From Populus alba (taxonomy: Eukaryota; Streptophyta; Magnoliopsida; Malpighiales; Salicaceae): 64,000 nt of DNA. Under the pieces are notes generated by a model. The model worked only from the letters and a program-made list of their open reading frames with translations, was not told the DNA's origin and searched no databases. Below are positions 46,036-55,440 of this stretch, in pieces. How positions within the stretch are numbered: position 1 is the stretch's first letter; each line of letters starts with the position of its first letter. Made by a program: the position numbers and the translations under genes. The DNA lies in contig NC_133301.1 of NCBI RefSeq assembly GCF_005239225.2, forward strand, positions 3,807,157 through 3,871,156, written 5' to 3'.

Positions 46036-46129
46036 AATTAGCATGAACAGTGGATAGTCATGCTCCACTGTTCATGCTAATTAATTAGCATGAACAGTGG
46101 AGCATGACTATCCACTATTCATGCTAATT
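46036..46129. repeat. 94 bp near-perfect palindrome with nested hairpins
   Basis: Two 47-base arms (46036-46082, 46083-46129) are reverse complements with one mismatch and no spacer. Each arm is itself a hairpin: in the left arm GCATGAACAGTGGA (46041-46054) pairs with 46064-46077 around a 9-base loop; the right arm repeats this with one mismatch (46088-46101 with 46111-46124). Confidence 0.95.
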
Positions 46130-46499
46130 TGCATGAAGTGCGCAAGAAGCAGGATTCGTCTGCTTTTCTTTACCCAGCGTTTTGAACGCAAAAACAGTGT
46201 GGGACCCATGAATAATAAGTTGCTTTTTATATTTACCAAACGGGTTGCATCTGCGTTTTGTTTAAAACGCAGACGCAACCTCATTACCAAACGCCCACGA
46301 AGAAGCAGGGTGAGTTAACACGCAAATGAAAGAACTTCACTCTCACTTTCTATTCTAATCTTATTTTAATTAGCGGTCGTTAAGTTTCACTAATCTAACC
46401 TTAATTATTACTGTTTGGTGGCTAAACACGAAAAAAATATTAATTAAAAGGACTATAAGAACTTGGGATCTGGTTCGTTGTTTTAACAACTGGCGCTAG

Positions 46500-46616
46500 T
46501 GACCCTTCGACAAAAGGGCACTCCTCCTTTCCTTTACTGCGTTTTCTTTCCCTTTTTATGTAGAGAGCTAGCGTGTATTACTGAAAAAAGCAACCACACC
46601 TCTGCCCCTGTCTCTG
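46500..46616 (+). other. Presumed 5' leader exon of the glycosyltransferase gene
   Basis: A pyrimidine-rich stretch ends in tctctg followed by a gtaatc donor (46617-46618). An acceptor cag at 47421-47423 starts the exon that carries the ATG at 47478. The 807-base intron between is T-rich as plant leader introns usually are. The 5' edge of the exon is a guess. Confidence 0.5.
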
Positions 46617-47477
46617 GTAATCTTCTGGGACTTTGATTTGTTTCTTTTGGCTATTATGGTAGAAATTTTTATGTGGGGTTTGTGTGAATATGGTGACGGT
46701 TGCTTCTTGTTGGCAAAGAAAGAGATTTGTGTGGTCGTGATTGGCGATTAAATTGATTTCTTTTTAGTATATTGCATGTTGATTTTGGCAATTATGATGT
46801 TTCATTCGGGAATTCTTCTTTCTTTAGTGGGATCTGTGTGAAATTAGAGTGTTGGTTCATACTTGTTTGGAAAGTAAGTAAACAGCTAATCATTAGTGTA
46901 CGATTTTATCTCTGTTTCTTTATTGAAGGATTTTGTTTTTTCTTCTTTTTTACCTGCAAGTGGGAATTCCTTCTTTTTCTATATTTTATAACTTCTTGTT
47001 TTGTTTGTCTCTACAGCCTTTGTCTTCTGTAAAATGCCTTAAATCTTTTTAATTCTGTTGTTTCTCAAGAACATTCATTGCGTTGAATGTAAGACTATAC
47101 AGTTTTTATTTTTATTTTTCATTAATGTTTTAATTTTTGAGTCTCCGCTCAATGTTGATAAACCTGTACTGTGAACTGCTTGCTGCTTCAGTGTATAGAT
47201 CGAAGAATTTATTCCAATTGATCTGCTTTTTTCATTGTACAATAACATAGTTGAACTTTCTTCAATTTCTGTTAACAATGCAGCTGCATTTCAATCACGT
47301 TTTCTACAATAGATTTGATTACTGGTTGTATTTAAAGAGTTAGTGCTTTGGGTATTAAGTTCATCTATGTTTATGAAATGTACTTCATCTTTATTTAAGT
47401 GAAGGATTGGAAACGATGTGCAGGGATGATATTGAGTATTGAAAGTCAGCTAGCGTGTTTAATCAAGTTGTTTTCTG

Positions 47478-50273
47478 ATGGGCCAAGAATTTCGATATCC
47501 CTGTACAATAGAAATTGGGAAATTGCTATGGTTTATAGGTGTGATAGTAGCTGTGGTGTTAACATTCCAACATTTTGAATTGCCATATGGAAACATTATA
47601 TCATCCTTGCCTTCTGCTCAAAAGGATCAAAGAGCAGGAAATAGTAGCTTGTTACCTCATGGTGCCTCGTCAACACATGAAATGCTTAGCAATGTGACTC
47701 AATCAAATGGTTTGAACTACACTGCTGGTGGTCAAGAGACTGGTGATAATCATGGAACTGAAACCCCAGCAAATGTAAATAATGGTGTTGTATCAGAAGG
47801 AAGCGGAGGTATGAATGAATCTTCTCTGGTGGACAGCCGGGGAGAGGAGTCTTCACTGGATGAGTTCGTAGATACAAATACAAATTCCACATTCTATGTA
47901 AATAATGATGTTGGATCAGAAGGAATCAAAGGCTTGAACAAGTCCTTGGGAATAGACAACCATGGTAGGGAATCTTCACCTGAGCAGTTGCTAGATCAAA
48001 ATGAGAATTCCACACTGGAACTCAACCGTTCTGGTAATGGATCTGCTTCAATAGAAACTGACAGAAGCCTTTCTCGAGAAAACATCACTTCCACATCAGA
48101 AAATATAGGAACCTCACAAGCTGGAATTACACCCATTGCCCCAGCATTACCACCAGTGGATTCCCCATCTAATATAGCAATCCCAAGGAATGCAGAGCCT
48201 AGAACTTTGGCTCCTGTTGTTCCTGTTGAGTCGAATACATCTAAGATGGATAAAGATGCATCACATGGTTTAGAAAATGATGGGAAAGCAGGGGAACAGT
48301 TGAATAATTCTACTTCATTGCAGAATAATACTTCTGTCACTTCTGTTCATGAGGTGAAGAAAGAATCTCATACGCCTTCCCCAGCAGTGATTTCAATATC
48401 TGAGATGAACAATTTGCAGCTTCAAAGTTGGTCTTCTCCTATTTCAAGAGTATGTATAAAACTCTGCTCTGAATTATGTAAGGGATTAAATTTTTTGAGA
48501 TAGTTACATTAACTTTTCTCTTCTTGCTGCCAATTTGTTTGTAGAGACCACGATGGCCTTCAGCAGTAGACCAAGAGCTGCTAAATGCAAAATCACAGAT
48601 TCAGAAGGCACCTCTTGTGGAGAGTGATTCCATGCTTTATGCTCCTCTTTATCGGAATATCTCCATGTTCAAAAAGTAAGCTCATTAAAATTGAAAGCCT
48701 CCCTTCTGCTTTAAGTGCGCATGCACACATAATTTGTTCTATTCTTAAAGATACACACTTTTCATTCTAGCAGTTTGCCCATGAACATAGCAATTAGAGT
48801 AGCTCAAGCAAAAACATTCAAGCGAAGAGAGATTAGATAGTAAAATTTTGCAACGTTTATTGCAGGAGCTATGAATTAATGGAGGACATCCTGAAAGTAT
48901 ATATCTACAAGGAAGGAGAAAGGCCTATATTACATCAGCCCCCGCTCAAGGGTATATATGCTTCTGAGGGATGGTTCATGAAACTGCTAGAGGCTAACAA
49001 AAAATTTGTTACAAAAGACCCCAAAAAATCCCACCTGTTTTACTTACCTTTCAGTTCTCGAAACTTGGAGGTAACTTTGTATGTTCCTAATTCACACAGT
49101 CATAAGAACCTCATACAATATTTGAAGAACTACTTGGATATGATCTCGGCAAAATATCCTTTTTGGAACAGAACTCGAGGTGCTGATCACTTTCTTGTTG
49201 CTTGTCATGACTGGGTAGGCTCTTCAAGCTTCCTTTAGATTTACAATTTTCCATTTGAATGAATCTTGAAGCTTTTCGAGTCATGCAGCATTTAAAGTAA
49301 TGCCATCTCCTTTTATGTAATATCTAGTAATCTTTTTTGGTTTCTTAAAGTATTTTCTTGTATGAAAACTATTTGTTGCATGTCATGGTTCACATAAGAT
49401 TATTGGGTGATGACCAGTACAATTTTTTTTCTTGGACTTTTTTCCTATTACTTCTTGAGTTTACGATATTGAAGTGTATTTTTGTCCTAAAGGCTGGATG
49501 TGTAAGTTGAATATCCGCACGCAGTCAACTGGAATGATTTTCAGTTTTTAGGACATCCTAATTACATCAATTCTGTTGCCTAATAACCATGTTTTTCTCA
49601 GGCGCCATCTGAAACAAGACAACATATGGCCAATTGCATTAGGGCCCTCTGCAATTCTGATGCTAAAGGTGGTTTTGTTTTTGGCAAAGATGCAGCTCTG
49701 CCAGAGACGACCGTGAGAACACCTCAGAACCTTCTAAGAGATCTTGGAGGCAAACCTGCTTCCAAGAGATCAATCTTGGCTTTCTTTGCAGGTAGCATGC
49801 ATGGCTATCTACGGCCAATTCTGTTACAGCACTGGGGAAATAAAGATCCTGATATAAAAGTATTTGGTAAATTGCCTAAGGTCAAGGGCCGAGGCAAAAT
49901 GAACTACCCACAGTACATGAAGAGCAGCAAGTACTGCATCTGTGCAAAAGGTTTCGAAGTCAATAGTCCACGAGTTGTAGAGTCCATTTTCTATGAATGT
50001 GTTCCCGTGATCATATCTGACAATTTCGTGCCTCCATTTTTTGAGGTTTTGAACTGGGAATCCTTTGCTGTTTTTGTTCTGGAGAAGGACATTCCGAACT
50101 TGAAGAATATACTCCTTTCAATACCGGAGAACAAATATCGTGAGATGCAGATGAGGGTCAAAAAGGTACAACAGCATTTTCTTTGGCATGCTAGACCTGT
50201 GAAATACGATATATTTCATATGATTCTCCACTCTGTCTGGTACAACAGAGTTTTCCAAGTGCACCCAAGATAA
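47478..50273 (+). CDS. Exostosin-family (GT47) type II membrane glycosyltransferase
   Basis: Four coding exons: 47478-48449, 48545-48675, 48866-49214, 49602-50273. They join in frame to 2124 bases, 707 residues. A short cytoplasmic tail is followed by one hydrophobic anchor (about residues 16-31, LLWFIGVIVAVVLTF), then a long Asn/Ser-rich stem to about 325 with many NXS/T sites, then the exostosin domain (about 371-660). Landmarks are VYIYKEGERPILH near 377-389, HLFYLPFSSR near 420, DHFLVACHDW at 475-484, FFAGSMHGYLRP near 545-556, and KYCICAKGFEVNSPRVVESI with PVIISDNFVPPF near 594-630. Family members make wall polysaccharides or glycoprotein glycans in the Golgi. The closest relatives I know are annotated only as probable glycosyltransferases of the At5g03795 type; donor and acceptor are unknown. 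Confidence 0.95.
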
Positions 50274-50446
50274 CCAAAAAAAAATAATTGCTGATATAGA
50301 TGTTCATTTCAATGGAGGCGGCCTGAAAGAACCCCCTTGTGGGGAAGTGAAAACACAGAACAGGTTACATGGACAGGTGGAAATAGATGAATTCTGATCT
50401 TACATAGTTATTACATTTGTATTTTTCTGTAGATAGATTTTGGCAA

Positions 50447-50452
50447 AATAAA
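50447..50452 (+). terminator. Candidate poly(A) signal of the glycosyltransferase gene
   Basis: AATAAA about 175 bases after the stop codon, followed by T-rich sequence. Confidence 0.55.
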
Positions 50453-50696
50453 GTTACTATGCTGTATATGCCTCTCCTTTTCCTTGCTGTAAAAGGTTCT
50501 TCATATTCACTCACTTGAACATGTATCTGATCTTGTTGAAATTTACGGATGATATCACAATCTGAGTCTTCGCCTCAGTGTGCTGTGTTCCACTTTTGAA
50601 ACTTTTATTTCTAGCAATGCCTGTCTAAAACATGAAAAAGGAAAGGATATTTATTTTCCTGTTATCTATCAGTAAATGAAATTCCTCAGTGGCAGC

Positions 50697-50737
<41 letters not shown>

Positions 50738-51609
50738 CCCTATTAAAGCTAAACACAGATGTAAATAAACTAGGAAATGATATTTATAATTAACTCGTCA
50801 CATGTAAATGGTTAATGACGGTAGCAATAGCAATTAGTTTTGCATGATTAAGTGATAAATCATACTTCAAACTTGAAAGTAACTTGTAATCACCATGTGC
50901 ATTATAGATAACATTATTATTAATTATGGACAAGCATTGGTTAATTCATCCGTTTTGGCCTTATCGGTATATTCATGCATAAAAAATATTTCAAACATCT
51001 CCCATATTATATTATATATAAAGCTAAATAATGTGATGTTTTTATTATACACAACTGTTTATCCTTTCATATTTTATTGTAAATTATAATAATGTAATAT
51101 TTGCAAATTTTCAAACTTGATTTTAATACAATTGAGCTCAAATTAGAGCCTAATTGATTTTTTTTTTTGGTGGGTGAGGGTTTAAAAAATAGAGGACTAA
51201 AGTGCAAAACAAGGGTAATATGGGTGGTGCATTCAAATTTATTTGTGAAGTACATTTTTGTCCCTTGTATGTTTTTGCTATAAGGTGACCGATTTTCTAA
51301 ATTTTTTAAAAAATTTTATTTTGATACCAAACTTCATTTTCATTATTTTTCTGCTCTCAGTGGGTGAGATGAAAGAGAGAAAATAGTCGAAATTCGGTCC
51401 AGAGAGAAGAAAAATATCATTTCTTCGATTTTGGCCACCAAAACATTAGCCTTTTGTTTTAAATGGTTCCATTTGATGAGAAGAGTTTGACTTGGATGTT
51501 TTTTTTTTTAAACCTTGAAAATGCATAAAAAAACCCAGATAGGAGATCACAAAGAAATTGTTTTCCAGGTTGATTTTGAAAAGAAATTGGTTTCTAGGTG
51601 CTTTAGGTT
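50453..51609. other. Intergenic stretch, no gene seen
   Basis: AT-rich, with a TAA microsatellite at 50697-50736. No coding sequence recognised. Confidence 0.6.
50697..50736. repeat. (TAA)n microsatellite
   Basis: About 13 uninterrupted units. Confidence 0.95.
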
Positions 51610-52273
51610 GAAAATATGTTTCTTTTATAAGTTTGAGATATTTGACATTCATTTGTTCGGATATTCTTTTTAGAATAAAACTTGTGAGTAGGTTTATAAA
51701 GACACCTATTATGACACACTTCAAAGTTTTGAAGCAAATTCTTTGGTATATCAAAGATACTATTGATTTTGGCTTATTCTATGGTTTTTCTAATAACTTT
51801 GAACTTGTGGGTTGTAGTGATAGTGATTAAGCTATAGATACAGATAGAAAAAGCACTACAAGTTTTATTTTCTATATGAGAGACACAACATTCATAAAGA
51901 GTTCAAAGAAGCAATCTATAGTTACTTTGTCAACATAGAAAGCTGAATATATAGCTACTACATTATGTATTTTTCATTTCATACGGCTAAGGAGATTATT
52001 GAATGAATTATGAATGCCATAAGAGAAGTCTACTAAAATAATTATGAATAACTCATCAGCCATTACATTAACAAAGAATCCAGTATTTCATGATAGAAGT
52101 AAGCATATTAACACAAGATTTCATTACTTGTGAGATTGCAATGCAAACAAGAAAGTTGAAGTCAAATATATAAATACACAAGACTAAATCGTAAATATAT
52201 TTATTGTGATTTATTTTTTAATCAAAATGAGAGATGTATTGGGAGTTATGAAGTAATCAAGTTTAAGGAGGGG
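51610..52273 (+). pseudogene. Decayed copia RNase H fragment
   Basis: Frames at 51633-51830 read SRFIKTPIMTHFKVLKQILW and TIDFGLFYGFSNNFELVG, followed after stops by RKSTTSF- and KKQSIVTLS-like pieces and an EYIATT piece. This is the copia RNase H region, broken by stops and frame changes. It matches 7973-8600 closely, and ends in a purine-rich aaggaggggt tract before the LTR. Confidence 0.88.
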
Positions 52274-52588
52274 TGTTAAAAGCAAACTAGATTTTGAATG
52301 ATGAAAAATTCAGAAATGATTGACTAGTTTAGTTGATAGAATACAATTCATGTTTAAATGAGAATTTCCTTACATTAGTTTAATTCCTTGATTATCTAGA
52401 ACTTTATGCCTAAAAAAGGCTTGTAATTCAACATTATTAATAAGTACAAAAGAGAAAGAATAACTAAGAGAGCTTAGAGAGAAACACTTAATAAAAGTAT
52501 ACTTTCCTTTTAATCTTCTTTTTATTCTTGAGTTCTTGACCATACATTGTTGTGTTGATCTTATACCACGCCTGCTTTACTTCCAACA
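52274..52588 (+). mobile_element. Copia 3' LTR, 315 bp
   Basis: It begins TGTTAAAAG after the purine tract and ends CTTCCAACA, so it has the TG...CA form. It shares ordered landmarks with 8613-8885. The sequence immediately downstream (from 52590) is exostosin pseudogene. Confidence 0.85.
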
Positions 52589-52692
52589 CTACATTCAACA
52601 CATGAAGAGAAGTAAGTTGTGCATTTGTCTAAGAGGTCATGAAGTAAATAGCCCCACAAATCATAGAAGCTATATTCTATGAGTGTGTTCAT

Positions 52693-53545
52693 TATTAGAA
52701 ATTTAGCAAATATAAACATGAACACCGATGGAAAACTTGCTGATGATCTATGGGGTTTTGACCGTTGGATGCTTGTAATTTATTCTGAGCACTTAAACTT
52801 CCAAGTTCGAGGTGATGTTAGACTAACGAATACAAGATCAGATGGCCAATCTTAATGAAAAATATAAATGACTCACTGTGGATTATGAAAAACTCTATCA
52901 AGTAGTAATGGAGATGAGATCACAAATGGGTAGTCCATGTGCTCCTCCTTATTGACTCCACGGTCCCGGTGGTGACCAACTTTCTCCACCTCCAGCGCCA
53001 CATTTGTTTTAGATTTATTGTATTTGAACATACAAATGTTTAAATTTGTAATAAATACTTGATTTTTATTTTTCTACTTCAATTCATATATATATATATA
53101 TATATTAATGACCGGGTTACTAATGGACCACTTCCATCAATATATTCCAGAGAGTTGGAAAAGAATTACTGTAAATGCCACTGCTATTGTTAACTTTTTG
53201 ACGGAATTATAGATGGTATTTTGTTAGTAATATGTTATATTTACCAACAGATAAATAAAAACACCAACGGAATTGCATACGGTATTCCGTCGGTTATATG
53301 ACAAACTTCCCGAGGGAAATACCGATGGAATGAAGCAGATAAGTTTTTTTTGGCATGCTTTATTTATTTGTAAATTCATTGGTAAATTTATTTTTGATGG
53401 ACTCACCAGTATAACAAAAATTACCGATGAGAGTTTTTTCAACGAACTATTTTTGTAAAATACCCATCAATGTACTATGATTGTAAATCCTGATAGAAAT
53501 TTCTGTCAGTAAAACCGCTAAATCTAATAATGATTTTAGTTATAA
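52693..53545. mobile_element. CACTA-like insertion in the exostosin pseudogene
   Basis: This 853-base block replaces a handful of bases of the exostosin exon. 52840-53000 reads like a degraded coding piece (EMRSQMGSPCAPP, then Pro-rich), which resembles the region C-terminal to plant transposon-associated proteins. 53130-53520 has clustered accgacgga-type motifs in both orientations (for example acggtattccgtcggtta near 53279). An AT microsatellite lies at 53085-53105. Terminal CACTA repeats were not identified, so the class is inference. Confidence 0.5.
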
Positions 53546-53725
53546 TATGTAACAACTTTGTGCCTCCAATTTTCGAGGTTTTAGATTGGGAATCCATTGC
53601 TGTAATTGTCTTAGAGAAGGATATACCAAATTTGAAGAATATACTCCTTTCAATATGAGAGGAGAAGTACATAGAGATGCATGCTTAATTGAATGAAGAA
53701 CGTACAACAACATTTTCTTTGGTAT

Positions 53726-53938
53726 TTTAAAGTGTGTTTAGAAGAATGGTAGTTATTTTTTTTCAAAGTATTTTTTATTTTAAAATATATTAAAATAATA
53801 TTTTTATTTTATTTTTGATATTAGTACATCAAAATGATCTAAAAACATAAAAAAAAATATTAATTTGAAGTAAAGAAAATAAAAAATTTTCAATATTTTT
53901 CAAGAACATTTTCGAAACACGGTGCCAAACGCACTAGC
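53726..53938. mobile_element. MITE-like insertion in the exostosin pseudogene
   Basis: An AT-rich block between pieces 2 and 3. It starts near gtgtttagaagaatgg and ends near ggtgccaaacgcac, so the ends carry a weak gtgtttag / gccaaac inverted pair. The core matches 42250-42385. Confidence 0.7.
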
Positions 53939-53985
53939 ATGATGTATTTCATATGATTCTTCACTCAGTTTGGTACAATAGATAT

Positions 53986-55440
53986 ATTGGAATAAGACCT
54001 GCTCAAGTTTTTTTTTAGTCAATCCAGAATTCATCCATAGGCAGCGATTGTTTCCGCTCATTACTCTAGGCTTGAGGTGATTAAAGCATCTAGTTTCCGG
54101 ATCCTAAAATCTCTATTTCTGCACACGATACCTTGCTGCTTCCATGCCTTATCCCTCCTCTGATTGGAACAGTGTTGCCATCTCTTTCCACAGACGCAAA
54201 TTTGTAGTCCCAGCAACATCATCAAGGACAGTTACAGCCAGTTTTCACTCATATTAATACCTAAGCTTGGAGAATTAATTAAAAGGTGAAGAAAAGACAT
54301 GTTGAAGCTTGTTTGCATCCGATTTTAAGCTGGTGAATTTGTTCCTTGACATCTCTTACAGCTTTCCAGAATAATCATGGTTGAATGCATGTTAGCAGTG
54401 GCAAAGAAACACTTGCTTTTTGTTTACCTACAATAATAAACAAAATAAAATACATGCTTTTTTCTTGCATATTTTACAGGTCTCACGAAAACAATGAATG
54501 CTTGCAGACACGCCATGATAAAAAAAGAAAGAAATAAATTTATAGGTTTAAATGCTGACCAAAAATCATCCAATATGAAAAATCTTGGCAGCATTTGCAT
54601 TTGAAGAGTATGAGCTAGAGTTTTTAGTTATAAAAAAGCTATAATTATATTTTCAACTCATTTTCTTATATTAATTGATTTTAATTTATTCTTGACGGCT
54701 AGCTCATAAAGCTAATGATTTTCAAAATTTCATTTTGCTGGGTAGAAATTGAATCACAGTGCATGAAAACTCAATTCACATATGCCTTGAAGAAAAATTA
54801 AATAAATAAACCTTGAAAAGAATTTGTAATTTCTTTTTTTAATTTGTAATTCTTGAATAGAATTAGAACCTACGGTTGAAAGTAAGGAAGCACGTGTTGT
54901 AACTGTACTGACGTGAAAATCAGTGTAAGAAAGATTCTTACCTCTAACATCATTAAAACTCTAAAGCAAACACTCTTGCAATAAATCTGTGAGCTCTCCA
55001 TCTGGTAACCGTCGGATCACATCTTTCTTCCCATTATGACACCGTTTTGACAACATTCCAAATTACCGTTCACTCTTACAATGACATCACCCGTACCATA
55101 ACCTTACCAAAAAACCGGCGACTTTTCCAAATGACTATTTTAACCTTCACAAGCATCCCTTAATCTCATCCACGTCATAATCAACAGGGACAAATGCATA
55201 AATTCGGTTTATTTTATCTACAGAACAACCTTAAAGAAAAAAAGAAAAAAAAAACAGTTTCATAAAAAGGCAATAAACGGCAAACTTCACACGTTTTTCT
55301 TTATCTACCTAATTTTGTCTTTAATTTGTATTTTTTTTATGGTAATTCTGAGTTTCAAAGGTTCTTGATTGTTAAGATCGAAATCAAAGACCAAAAAAAG
55401 GATAAAGAAGAAGTAGTGATTAATTGACAGATAGATAGAA
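53986..55440. other. Intergenic region and promoter flank, no gene seen
   Basis: No coding sequence recognised. The final 150 bases are the presumed leader of the gene starting at 55441; I see no convincing TATA box (cataaaaagg near 55261 is the best candidate). Confidence 0.5.

Larger units (their letters stand above)
45311..46296. mobile_element. Terminal-inverted-repeat DNA element, 986 bp, non-coding
   Basis: The left end reads GTTTGGTATTGCGGTAGC (45315-45332). The reverse complement of the right end reads GTTTGGTAATGAGGTTGC: 15 of 18 positions agree. The interior has no transposase, so it would be non-autonomous. It carries a 28 bp perfect palindrome (45936-45963), a 94 bp nested palindrome (46036-46129) and a further inverted repeat at 46245-46278. 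I could not fix a target-site duplication, so the superfamily is open. It ends about 200 bases before the presumed leader exon of the glycosyltransferase gene. Confidence 0.65.
52590..53985 (+). pseudogene. Exostosin-family pseudogene, last exon only, in three pieces
   Basis: Piece 1 (about 52590-52692) matches 49910-50004 of the intact gene (ACATGAAGAG start, TTCTATGAGTGTGTTC end). Piece 2 (about 53546-53725) matches about 50020-50200 (ACTTTGTGCCTCC through CATTTTCTTTGG). Piece 3 (about 53941-53985) matches about 50210-50250 (TATTTCATATGATTCT). Stops and frame changes are present, such as an early stop in the piece 1 reading and TGA in piece 2. The gap between pieces 1 and 2 is a CACTA-like insertion; between 2 and 3 a MITE-like one. 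A copia LTR borders piece 1. Confidence 0.88.
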
